64,000 nucleotides of DNA from Kibdelosporangium banguiense (lineage in GTDB: Bacteria > Actinomycetota > Actinomycetes > Mycobacteriales > Pseudonocardiaceae): contig NZ_JAGINW010000001.1 in the NCBI RefSeq assembly GCF_017876405.1, positions 3,671,203 through 3,735,202 on the forward strand. The letters are read 5' to 3'. This document shows, one piece after another, positions 19,629 to 28,939 of the stretch. Position 1 is the stretch's first letter. Every line of letters begins with the position of its first letter. The notes below the pieces were generated by a model. It ran no database searches and was not told the DNA's origin. It saw nothing but the letters and a program-made list of their open reading frames with translations. A program made the position numbers and the translations under genes.

Positions 19629-21632
19629 ATGACCACAGAGGACAAACTGTCCGTCCAGATACTCCAGCAGGGCGTGTGGGACATGCCCATGGAGTCGATG
19701 CCGCTGGCTTCCGGTTATCTCAAGGCCATGGCACTCGCCGACGACTACCTGCGCACCCGGGTGGACGTGCGGATCCGCAACTTCCGCGGTGGGGTGACCC
19801 TGTTCAAGATGGCCAACGACGTCTTCGCCGAGGGCCCGCCCGACGTGATGGCCTTCTCGGTCTTCGGCTGGAACTTCCGGGAGTTCGGTGCGCTGGCCGA
19901 GACCTTCAAGCAGATGAACCCGCACGGCCTGGTCATCTTCGGCGGTACGCACGTCGCCAACCAGGCAGAACGCACCTTCCGGCTCTACCCGGAAGTCGAC
20001 GTGATCGTCAACGGTGAAGGGGAAGAGGTCTTCGTCGAGCTGCTCAAGGCCCACCTGGCCGGAACACCCAGCTCGCAGTTGGGCGGGATCGAGGGAATTT
20101 CCTTCGTCAACAGTGCGGGTGAGGTGGTGACCACCGCCGAACGGACACGTCTGGAGGACCTGGACGTCATCCCGTCACCGACATTGACCGGAGCGATCGA
20201 ACTTCTCGACGACGGCGGCCAGTTCCGGTACGACGTGGCGCTCATGGAAACCAACCGTGGCTGTCCCTACAAGTGTTCCTTCTGCTACTGGGGCGGGGCG
20301 GTCGGGCAGCGGGTGCGCGCCTTCTCCAGGGAGCGCCTGCGTGCCGAGCTGGAGCTCTTCGCCAAACTGAAAGTCCACACGATTGTGCTGTGCGACGCCA
20401 ACTTCGGCATGCTGCCGACCGACGCCGAGTTCGTGGCGGACCTCCTGGAAGTACGCCAGGCGTTCGGATTCCCACGGGCGTTGGAGACCTCGTGGGCGAA
20501 GAACAAGTCCAAAGTGTTCTACGAGATCGTCCGCACGATGAAGCAGGCGGGGCTGCGCAGTTCGTTCACCCTCGCCTTGCAGACGCTGGACGACAACACG
20601 CTCAAACAGATGAACCGGCGCAACATGAAGGTCAACGACTGGGAAGACCTCGCCGAATGGCTCGACAAGGAAGGACTCGACTCCTACGCCGAGCTGATCT
20701 GGGGCGCGCCAGGCGAGACGATCAAGACCTTCATGGAAGGTTACGACCGGCTGTCACGGCATGTGTCCCGGATCGCTGTCTATCCGTTGCACCTGCTGCC
20801 CAACACGAAGTACGCGGAGCAGAAGTCCGAGTACGGCATCATCTCGGTCCGCGGCGACACCGACGACTTCGAATACATCCTCGCGCACGACACGGTGTCA
20901 TTCGCGGACAACGACTACATGAAGATCTTCCTCTTCTGGGCCCGGGTGGTCGCCGAGAACGCCGTGCTGCGCAATATCTGGGTCGGGATTCGCGAGCTCG
21001 GCGGCACGACACAGTCCACTGTGCTGCGTGCGTTGGGTGACTGGATCAATGAAACCGACGATCCGGCAGCGATCCCGTTGCGTCGGCTGCTGGCCGATGC
21101 CATCGAGGCCAACAGCGATGTCGCGTACGGCGAAGCGGTGAGCTACCTGTTCGGTGACCCGGCCGCGAAACGCATGCTGCGAAGATGGTGGACCGAGGCC
21201 ATCGAGCCGTTGCTGAGTCAGCAGAACGCGCCGGTGCTTGCCGAGATCTTCCGGTACGACCTGCTGACGCTGCCGGTGTACCAGCACCCCAAGGCTGCTG
21301 AGCACATGGAGCCCTTGCCGGTCCTCGAACTCGCGGGTGAGGAGTTCTTCGTCCGGGCGAACGTCGAACTCGCCCATGATGTGCCTGCCATCGTCACGGC
21401 TCTGCGCTCCGGCACGCAACCCGATCTGAGCGGTACGGGAATCACGGTTGATCTCTACTACCGGACCGGTGCGCAGAACGTGATCCCGTCGACCAACCAC
21501 GAGGTGGTCGTGCACTACATCGGGATGACCGAAGCGCAAGCGCGGGAAGCCGCCACGAATGTGAGCGACGGCCTGGATGCCGCGGACGACGCGGTAGCCG
21601 CCCTGCTCGCGGAGCACGGCGGCTGTTCGTGA
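19629..21632 (+). CDS. Cobalamin-dependent (class B type) radical SAM enzyme
   Basis: Protein of 667 aa. Residues ~1-150 resemble a B12-binding Rossmann domain (PDVMAFSVFGWNFREFGALAE, LVIFGGTHVANQAERT, DVIVNGEGEEVF), without an obvious DxHxxG. The radical SAM domain follows with the 4Fe-4S motif C212-PYK-C216-SF-C219 inside NRGCPYKCSFCYWGG, then an ALQTLDDNTLKQMNRR segment. The C-terminal ~200 residues are unassigned. Class B enzymes in phosphonate pathways (Fom3, PhpK) methylate carbon or phosphorus, so methylation of the phosphonate arm or of an unactivated polyketide carbon is the likely role. I chose the ATG at 19629 with AGGGAG upstream; a longer frame from 19542 overlaps the previous stop and is less likely. 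Confidence 0.88.
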   Translation: MTTEDKLSVQILQQGVWDMPMESMPLASGYLKAMALADDYLRTRVDVRIRNFRGGVTLFKMANDVFAEGPPDVMAFSVFGWNFREFGALAETFKQMNPHGLVIFGGTHVANQAERTFRLYPEVDVIVNGEGEEVFVELLKAHLAGTPSSQLGGIEGISFVNSAGEVVTTAERTRLEDLDVIPSPTLTGAIELLDDGGQFRYDVALMETNRGCPYKCSFCYWGGAVGQRVRAFSRERLRAELELFAKLKVHTIVLCDANFGMLPTDAEFVADLLEVRQAFGFPRALETSWAKNKSKVFYEIVRTMKQAGLRSSFTLALQTLDDNTLKQMNRRNMKVNDWEDLAEWLDKEGLDSYAELIWGAPGETIKTFMEGYDRLSRHVSRIAVYPLHLLPNTKYAEQKSEYGIISVRGDTDDFEYILAHDTVSFADNDYMKIFLFWARVVAENAVLRNIWVGIRELGGTTQSTVLRALGDWINETDDPAAIPLRRLLADAIEANSDVAYGEAVSYLFGDPAAKRMLRRWWTEAIEPLLSQQNAPVLAEIFRYDLLTLPVYQHPKAAEHMEPLPVLELAGEEFFVRANVELAHDVPAIVTALRSGTQPDLSGTGITVDLYYRTGAQNVIPSTNHEVVVHYIGMTEAQAREAATNVSDGLDAADDAVAALLAEHGGCS

Positions 21633-21660
21633 CCACTGCTGGTGACCGCGGCTTCCGCGG

Positions 21661-22863
21661 TCACCAGCTCACTGGTAGTTCCGGCAATCCACGTACGAGG
21701 TGTCCTGATTGGACGCCGAGCAGTGTGACATCGGTGGCCGGTCGCAGTCCGGGCATCCGCCGGGCGATCGCGTTCACCGCGACTTCCAGCTCCATCTTGG
21801 CCAGCTGCGCCCCGAGGCAGTAGTGCACACCGAGACCGAAGGTCAGGTGCCGGTTGTCGGTCCGTGCCGGGTCGAAACGATCGGGGTCGGCGAAGACACG
21901 TGGATCCCTGTTGGCCGCCGCGATCGCTGGCAGGACGGCCTCGCCCGCGGCGATGGTCGCCGTGCTGAGCCGGACATCCTCCAGCGCGATCCGGATCAGG
22001 CCGCCACCGGTGGTCAACGCGTTGTACCTGAGCAGTTCCGTCACCACGCCGTCGAGCAGGTCCGGTTCCCGCCGCAGCCTGGCCAGTTCGGCGGGATGCC
22101 GCAGCAGGCACAGCCAGGACAACGCGATCTGGCTCGCTGTGGTGAGGAAACCACCGGTGAGCACGGTGCATCCGAGCATGATCAGCTCGTCTTCGCTCAG
22201 CCGGTCGTTCTGCTCGTCCCGTACCTTGATCAACTCGCTGATCAGGTCGTCGCCGGGAGAGCGGCGCTTGGTGGCCACCAGTTGCGCGATGTACTGCTTG
22301 AGAGCCATCCGCGCAGCGCGGATCTCCGCTGGTGCGAACGCGGTCAGGCTCAACAGGACATCCACCCAGCCCGCGATCTGAGTGCGGTCGGCCGCGGGAG
22401 CGCCGAGTAGTTCGCAGATCACCGCGATCGGCAGGCGCCGGGCGAACCCGGCGACGAGATCCGCGGGCGGACCTGTTTCGAGCAGCTCGTCGATCAGCTG
22501 ATCTGTTTCTCGTTCTGTCGTCGGGCGCAATGCCGCGACGCGGCCCGGGGTGAAGCCGCGCGATGCGAGCCTGCGTACTCGGGTGTGTGCGGGTGGATCC
22601 ATGCTGAACAGTGCTGTCGGGTCGGGCGGAATGGGTTGCAGGCGTGGTGCACCAGGCACGGTTGTGGCGGCCCTGCTGAATCGGGGGTCGCTGAGTACCG
22701 TCCGGTTGTCCTCGTAGCCGGTGACCAGCCAAGCGGTGTCGCCAGTCGGCAAGAGCACGCGTACGACGGGCTCTGTCTCACGCAGCCGTGCGAACTCCGG
22801 CGCGGGTTCACCGGGATAGGCGGAGGGGAAGGGAAATCTGAGTATGCTCACGTCTGACGTCAT
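21661..22863 (-). CDS. Cytochrome P450
   Basis: Soluble bacterial P450 of 400 aa, likely to hydroxylate or oxidatively couple the polyketide. The haem-binding loop FGLGVHYCLGAQLAKME gives ligand Cys349, and the ExxR motif is E276-LLR279. The I-helix reads TGGFLTTA (residues 236-243), where most P450s have (A/G)GxE/D-T-T; Leu240 replaces the acidic residue of the proton-relay pair. That pattern is seen in P450s with unusual chemistry, but can be neutral. The ATG at 22863 overlaps the stop of the FAD monooxygenase by four bases, so they are co-translated. The gene ends 28 bp from the end of the convergent radical SAM gene. Confidence 0.93.
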   Translation of the reverse strand: MTSDVSILRFPFPSAYPGEPAPEFARLRETEPVVRVLLPTGDTAWLVTGYEDNRTVLSDPRFSRAATTVPGAPRLQPIPPDPTALFSMDPPAHTRVRRLASRGFTPGRVAALRPTTERETDQLIDELLETGPPADLVAGFARRLPIAVICELLGAPAADRTQIAGWVDVLLSLTAFAPAEIRAARMALKQYIAQLVATKRRSPGDDLISELIKVRDEQNDRLSEDELIMLGCTVLTGGFLTTASQIALSWLCLLRHPAELARLRREPDLLDGVVTELLRYNALTTGGGLIRIALEDVRLSTATIAAGEAVLPAIAAANRDPRVFADPDRFDPARTDNRHLTFGLGVHYCLGAQLAKMELEVAVNAIARRMPGLRPATDVTLLGVQSGHLVRGLPELPVSW

Positions 22864-24470
22864 GTGGTCTCCTGTCCTCGGCACAGCACGTGGTTGATCG
22901 CGCCGGCCAACGCGACTTCCGCGCTGCGTCCGGCGCCAGGTTGCGCAGTCCGCCACGCGACGAATCCGTCCGGCCGGACAAGCACCGCTCCGTCGCCACC
23001 GACTCCGTACGCCTGGTCCCAAGCGCCTGTCACATCGGTGAGTTCACGGCCGATCAGGTGAACATCGATGGGGACGCCGAGGCGGCGCGTCACCGCCGCT
23101 GCCGTGTGCAGCCACTGCTCGCCGTCCTTGCCTGTCAGCAGGACAAGTCCGGGACCGAACAGGTCCAGTGTGGACATCTGGTCGACGCCGTCGTTCAATT
23201 CGAGATGCGGCGCACGGGTTCCTGGGATTCCGCTGAGGGTGCGTGGATCCACCGGCGCGCTGGGGTCGGAATCGTCCTCGAGGCAGATCGCGGGCGAACG
23301 GTAGCCATAGCCGAACGTCAGCGTGAGCTCGTCGAGGAGCTCGGCAGGTGCTGCTCGTACAGTCACTCCCGTGCCGCTGGCGATCCGCAGGTGACTCTGC
23401 CGCATGGTCAACTCGCCGATTGGTCTGCGTTCAGTGTCGTAGGTGGTCAGCAAGCTGGGGCCGGCCGTGCCGCGCAGTACTGACGCGATCTTCCATGCCA
23501 AGTTGTGCGCGTCCTGCATCCCCGCACTGGCACCGAATCCACCGGCCGGCGGCAATACGTGCGCGGCGTCGCCGATCAGCAGAACGCGGCCGTCGAGGTA
23601 GCGATCCGCCGACGTGGCAGCCATCTCCCACGGCAGCACGGCCAGCAACTCGGTGTGCAGATCCGGATCACCGACCGCGGCGCGGATCAACGACTGGCAT
23701 CGTTCGTCGGTGAAGTCCGCAGGCTGTTGCCCTGCTTCCGGCTGGAAGCGAACGATCAGAGTACCGACTTGGAGTGTGTCGTCGTGCGCGAGAATGCCGC
23801 GTACGTCCTGGTTCTGGATCTGACACACCGCGAATCGACGATCACGCAGGTATGGCCGGAGATCAGCCCGGAACAGGATGCTCATCTGGTGTGCGAGCAC
23901 GCCCGGCCCGGTCAGTCCGATGCCCAGCCGTTCACGGATGGTTCCCCGTGCACCATCGGCGGCGATGAGGTAGCGGGCGTGCACCGGCTGTTCGGCGCCG
24001 CTGTCCCGGTCGCGGATCCGGGCCACGACACCGTCCGAGTCCTGCTCGAAGTCCATGAGCTCGACGCCGAAACGCATACTGGCGCCGAGTGATTCCGCCT
24101 TGGCACGCAGGAACGGTTCCGCCCGATCCTGACTGCACAGGCACCATTGCGCCGGGCTGATATCGCGCAACCGCGCAGGAGTCGGCAACGTGACACTGTT
24201 GAGTTCCCTGCCCGCAAGGGATTCCACCTGCGCTCGCGTCACGAATCCGGCGAATCCTGCGGCCGCCGCCATCAGCTGGCGGTCCAGTCGCAGTGACCGC
24301 AGCAACTCCATGGCACGCGGATTGAGCCCACGTGCTCGCGGATGGATCGACAGGCCGCGGTGTTTCTCCACCAGCAGACTCGACACACCGTGCGTGGCAA
24401 GGAAAGCACTCGCCGACAGACCGGCGAGCCCACCGCCCGCGATCACCACGTCGAACGCCTCTGAGGTCAT
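22860..24470 (-). CDS. FAD-dependent aromatic polyketide hydroxylase
   Basis: Class A flavoprotein monooxygenase of 536 aa, PgaE/RdmE-like. The FAD motif is at the N-terminus (DVVIAGGGLAGLSASAFLA), the second FAD motif is RVLLIGDAAHVLPPAGGFGASAGMQDAHNLAWK, and the last ~110 residues form the thioredoxin-like domain usual in polyketide hydroxylases. It should add oxygen to an aromatic ring or perform a Baeyer-Villiger-type step. The ATG at 24470 has AGGAG 7 nt upstream. It shares a 153-bp divergent promoter with the cupin/ketosynthase operon and is coupled to the P450. Confidence 0.92.
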   Translation of the reverse strand: MTSEAFDVVIAGGGLAGLSASAFLATHGVSSLLVEKHRGLSIHPRARGLNPRAMELLRSLRLDRQLMAAAAGFAGFVTRAQVESLAGRELNSVTLPTPARLRDISPAQWCLCSQDRAEPFLRAKAESLGASMRFGVELMDFEQDSDGVVARIRDRDSGAEQPVHARYLIAADGARGTIRERLGIGLTGPGVLAHQMSILFRADLRPYLRDRRFAVCQIQNQDVRGILAHDDTLQVGTLIVRFQPEAGQQPADFTDERCQSLIRAAVGDPDLHTELLAVLPWEMAATSADRYLDGRVLLIGDAAHVLPPAGGFGASAGMQDAHNLAWKIASVLRGTAGPSLLTTYDTERRPIGELTMRQSHLRIASGTGVTVRAAPAELLDELTLTFGYGYRSPAICLEDDSDPSAPVDPRTLSGIPGTRAPHLELNDGVDQMSTLDLFGPGLVLLTGKDGEQWLHTAAAVTRRLGVPIDVHLIGRELTDVTGAWDQAYGVGGDGAVLVRPDGFVAWRTAQPGAGRSAEVALAGAINHVLCRGQETT

Positions 24471-24549
24471 CTCGTCGCTCCTGTTCGTCTCGCCCGGATT
24501 GCACCAGCAGGGGTTCGGGTCCCGATGGGCTTGCGTTCGAGCGGGCACC

Positions 24550-24578
24550 CGAACGGATCCCCAACGGAGTTCGAACGA
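24550..24578 (+). promoter_or_regulatory. SARP-like heptamer array upstream of the ketosynthase operon
   Basis: Three direct heptamers with 11-bp period: CGAACGG (24550), CCAACGG (24561) and CGAACGA (24572). A fourth, CGAGCGG, lies 12 bp further upstream (24538). The last two are part of a 20-bp element, CCCCAACGG-N3-TCGAACGA, that recurs at 27487-27506 upstream of the ACP operon. The array begins 74 bp before the cupin start codon. A SARP encoded at 32.7 kb is the obvious binding candidate. Confidence 0.6.
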
Positions 24579-24623
24579 CAGTCGCGAGGCTGGCTGGAAT
24601 CGACCTGAGCCAAGGGGATGACC

Positions 24624-25028
24624 ATGTCCACCACGACCGAGGCGATCGCCTTCGAGGACGCGATCACGAACACCAAACGGGGCGGGGAGATCCATATCCT
24701 GCTCAGCCCGAAAAGCGGGAACTCCACCACCGGCCTGATGGGTGTCGTGCTGCTGGCGCCCGGTGAGTTCGTCAGCGAGCACTACCACCCGTACTCCGAG
24801 GAGTACATCTATGTCATTCGCGGCAACCCGGTTTTGAAAGTGGACGGTCACCCGATCCCGCTCGCCCCGCGCAAAGCTGTGCTGGTGCCCAAGGGGATCA
24901 AGCACCGGCTGGAGAACCCGGGCACCGAAGAGGCCGAGCTGACCTTCCACCTGTGCCCGCTCGCGCCTCGCCCGGAACTCGGGCACGTGGACACCGAGCC
25001 GCTTCCCGGTGCGGGAGAACAGGCTTGA
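24624..25028 (+). CDS. Cupin-type polyketide cyclase
   Basis: Cupin-fold protein of 134 aa. The metal-binding motif is HYHPYSEEYIYVIRG (His-X-His and Glu), with the second motif PKGIKHRLENPG. Cupin cyclases such as RemF close later rings of pentangular polyphenols. The ATG at 24624 has AGGGG six bases upstream; a second ATG at 24618 lies too close to it. The stop overlaps the TTG start of the ketosynthase, so the cyclase is made with the minimal PKS. Confidence 0.85.
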   Translation: MSTTTEAIAFEDAITNTKRGGEIHILLSPKSGNSTTGLMGVVLLAPGEFVSEHYHPYSEEYIYVIRGNPVLKVDGHPIPLAPRKAVLVPKGIKHRLENPGTEEAELTFHLCPLAPRPELGHVDTEPLPGAGEQA

Positions 25029-26293
25029 GCAGGCGTCGCGCGGCAATCGTCGGCATCGGTGTGATGGCACCCGGCGGCACCGGCCGGGAGGCGTTCTGGG
25101 ACCTGATCACCTCGGGCAAGACCGCGACCCGCACGATCTCGTTGTTCGACGCTTCCGGGTTCCGCTCGCGTGTGGCCGCCGAGTGCGACTTCGACGCGGC
25201 CGAACTCGGCCTTGGCGTACGGGAGATCCGCCGCATGGACCGGGCCGCGCAACTCGCGGTCCTCAGTGCACGTGAAGCCGTCGCGGACGCGGGTAACGCT
25301 CTTGACGGGATCTCACCACATCGGATCGGTGTGAGTATCGGCAGCGCGGTCGGGTGCACCATGCGGTTGGAAGACGAGTACGTGGTGCTGAGCGATCGTG
25401 GCAGGCAATGGGAAGTGGACCCCGCCTATGCCGTGCCGCATCTCTACGACTACATGGTGCCTAGCACATTGGCCTGCGAGGTTGCCTGGTCGTGTGGTGC
25501 CGAAGGGCCTGTGGCGCTCATCTCCACAGGCTGCACGTCCGGCGTGGATGCCATAGGTCACGGTGTGCGGCTGATCGAGCAGGGCAGCGCGGACGTGGTC
25601 ATAGCGGGTGCCACCGACGCACCTATTTCGCCGATCACGGTGGCCTGTTTCGACGCCATCAGGGCGACGTCACCGAACAATGCGGATCCCGAGCACGCGT
25701 CACGCCCGTTCGATCTGCACCGAGACGGCTTCGTACTCGGCGAGGGATCGGCGGTGTTCGTGCTTGCAGAAGAAGAACGCGCTCGCCGCGACGGAATGCG
25801 GGTTTACGCCACTGTGGCCGGGTTTGCCACCCGTAGCAACGCGTACCACATGACCGGCCTACGCCCTGACGGACGCGAGATGGCAGAGGCGATCCGGCAC
25901 GCGATGGCGGAAGCGTGCATTGCGCCGCAGGACATCGGCTACGTCAACGCGCACGGCTCAGGCACCAAACAGAACGATCGGCATGAGACCTCGGCCGTCA
26001 AGACGAGCCTCGGCGAGCACGCCCGCCGGGTGCCGATGAGCTCGATCAAGTCGATGATCGGGCACTCGCTGGGGTCGATCGGCGCCATCGAGACGGCGGC
26101 CTGCGCGTTGACCATCGACCGGGGACTGGTGCCACCGACCGCCAACCTGCACACCCCCGACCCGGAGTGCGATCTGGACTACGTGCCGCTCACCGCACGC
26201 GAACAGAAGACCGACGTGGTGCTGAGCGTCGCCAGTGGCTTCGGCGGATTCCAGAGCGCGATGGTCCTCACGCGGCCAGGACGGCTGCCATGA
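25025..26293 (+). CDS. Type II PKS ketosynthase alpha (KS-alpha)
   Basis: Condensing subunit of 422 aa that extends the polyketide chain by decarboxylative condensation on ACP. The active-site Cys170 lies in STGCTSGVDAIGH, His310 in NAHGSGTKQND, and Lys342/His347 in IKSMIGHSLG. The start is a TTG at 25025 overlapping the cupin stop (TTGA), giving the usual N-terminus RRRAAIVGIGVMAPGG; longer frames upstream run through the cupin gene. The stop overlaps the start of the chain-length factor. Together with CLF and ACP it forms the minimal PKS. Confidence 0.96.
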   Translation: MSRRRAAIVGIGVMAPGGTGREAFWDLITSGKTATRTISLFDASGFRSRVAAECDFDAAELGLGVREIRRMDRAAQLAVLSAREAVADAGNALDGISPHRIGVSIGSAVGCTMRLEDEYVVLSDRGRQWEVDPAYAVPHLYDYMVPSTLACEVAWSCGAEGPVALISTGCTSGVDAIGHGVRLIEQGSADVVIAGATDAPISPITVACFDAIRATSPNNADPEHASRPFDLHRDGFVLGEGSAVFVLAEEERARRDGMRVYATVAGFATRSNAYHMTGLRPDGREMAEAIRHAMAEACIAPQDIGYVNAHGSGTKQNDRHETSAVKTSLGEHARRVPMSSIKSMIGHSLGSIGAIETAACALTIDRGLVPPTANLHTPDPECDLDYVPLTAREQKTDVVLSVASGFGGFQSAMVLTRPGRLP

Positions 26294-27480
26294 CCATCCG
26301 GCCGGTGGTGACCGGGATCGGGATCGTGGCACCGAACGGCATCGGCACCGCGGCGTACTGGGACGCGATTCTGGCTTCTCGAAGCGGAATCCGAAGGCTT
26401 ACGCGGGTCGACGCGGACCGCTATCCGGTGCAGTTCGGCGGTGAGATCGACGGGTTCGTCGCCGAGGACCACGTGCCGGGCCGGATCGTGGTCCAGACCG
26501 ACCGGTGGACGCATTTCGGCCTGGCCGCAACCGCGATGGCGCTCGCCGACGCTGGGACTGATCCCGCCGCGTTCGACGAGTACGACATGGCAGTGGTGAC
26601 CGCGAGTTCCTCTGGTGGCACCGAATTCGGCCAGCGCGAGATCGAACGGCTGTGGAACACCGGCCCCCGTGCGGTCGGCGCGTATCAGTCCATCGCGTGG
26701 TTCTACGCGGCGACGACCGGGCAGGTGTCGATCCTGCACGGAATGCGTGGTCCTTGCCGAGTGATCGCGACCGAACAGGCAGGCGGGCTCGACGCCGTCG
26801 CCGAAGCTCGGCGGGTCATCGGCCGCGGTACTCCGATGGTGGTCGCCGGCGGTACGGACGCGTCCTTGTGCCCGTACGGCCTTGTCGCGCAGACGGCCAA
26901 CGGGCAGCTCAGCAGAGCTGGTGCGTACGTGCCGTTCGACCGCCGCGCTCGCGGTTACCTCCCTGGTGAAGGCGGCGCGATGATGATCATCCAGGATCCC
27001 GGGCAGGCCCATGGACCCGGATACGGCGTGATAGCGGGTTACGCGGCGACGTTCGACCCGCCCCCGTGCAGCGGACGGCCACGCAATCTCCGCCGATGCG
27101 TGGAACTCGCGTTGGACGACGCGGGCATCGGCCCTGACGACGTTGACGCCGTGTTCGCCGACGCACACGGCACTGTTGACGCTGACCGGGCCGAGATCGA
27201 GGCGCTGAGCGAGGTTTTCGGCCCGTCCGGAGTCCCCGTGACGGCGCCGAAGACGATGACCGGCCGGCTGTACGCGGGTGGCGCGGCCCTCGATCTGGCC
27301 ACGGCATTGCTGGCGCTGCGCCACCAGGTCATCCCGCCGACTGTCGGCATTCGCCATCCCGCGTATCACGATCGTCTTGACCTGGTCGGTTCGCCTCGCA
27401 AGACCGCATTGGACACGGCGCTGGTGCTTGCTCGCGGATATGGCGGATTCAACGCCGCCACGGTGGTGGCGACCAGCTGA
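26290..27480 (+). CDS. Type II PKS ketosynthase beta / chain-length factor
   Basis: Partner of KS-alpha, 396 aa. The hallmark is Gln163 in place of the active-site Cys (TEQAGGLD), which in this family primes synthesis by decarboxylating malonyl-ACP, while the heterodimer tunnel sets chain length. Conserved ends are VVTGIGIVAPNG and LARGYGGFNAATVV. The start overlaps the KS-alpha stop (ATGA). Chain length cannot be read reliably from sequence alone by eye, but the three cyclase types encoded nearby suggest a long (pentangular-size) product. Confidence 0.95.
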   Translation: MTIRPVVTGIGIVAPNGIGTAAYWDAILASRSGIRRLTRVDADRYPVQFGGEIDGFVAEDHVPGRIVVQTDRWTHFGLAATAMALADAGTDPAAFDEYDMAVVTASSSGGTEFGQREIERLWNTGPRAVGAYQSIAWFYAATTGQVSILHGMRGPCRVIATEQAGGLDAVAEARRVIGRGTPMVVAGGTDASLCPYGLVAQTANGQLSRAGAYVPFDRRARGYLPGEGGAMMIIQDPGQAHGPGYGVIAGYAATFDPPPCSGRPRNLRRCVELALDDAGIGPDDVDAVFADAHGTVDADRAEIEALSEVFGPSGVPVTAPKTMTGRLYAGGAALDLATALLALRHQVIPPTVGIRHPAYHDRLDLVGSPRKTALDTALVLARGYGGFNAATVVATS

Positions 27481-27517
27481 ACAGTGCCCCAACGGTTCTC
27501 GAACGAGGACCGAATGC
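27478..27517 (+). promoter_or_regulatory. SARP-like heptamer array upstream of the ACP operon
   Basis: Four heptamers at exact 11-bp steps: TGAACAG (27478), CCAACGG (27489), CGAACGA (27500) and CGAATGC (27511). The middle two belong to the 20-bp element CCCCAACGG-N3-TCGAACGA shared with 24559-24578. It lies in the 106-bp gap between the chain-length factor and the ACP gene, the only real gap in an otherwise overlapping operon, so it probably marks a second promoter. Confidence 0.6.
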
Positions 27518-27586
27518 CGGTTGTCAGGATCTTTCTCATCGGCTGACGGCCGACGAGTTGGGGGAACAGCGATTCGGGAGAGACAG

Positions 27587-28765
<1,179 letters not shown>

Positions 28766-28769
<4 letters not shown>

Positions 28770-28939
28770 CCGGGCAGGGCACGATGCCCGGCGTTGCCGG
28801 TGACCAGGAAAGCAAACCCCGCCCGATCCTGCGTACCGTCGGCGAATTCGTCCTCGGTGGACTGATCAGCCTCGGCGCCGCGTGGTGCGCAGTGGTTCTC
28901 CCGCCCCCGCAAAGGGCTGACGAGGACTCGGCGACGTGA
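28766..28939 (+). CDS. 57-residue single-helix protein of unknown function
   Basis: Tiny gene fitting exactly between the DUF1772 gene and the carboxylase: its GTG overlaps the upstream stop and its TGA overlaps the downstream GTG start, four bases each. The protein has a short polar N-terminus, one membrane helix ([18 protein letters not shown]) and a proline-rich acidic tail. I do not recognise it. The double overlap argues that it is translated. It could be a small partner of the DUF1772 oxygenase or a membrane anchor. Confidence 0.6.
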
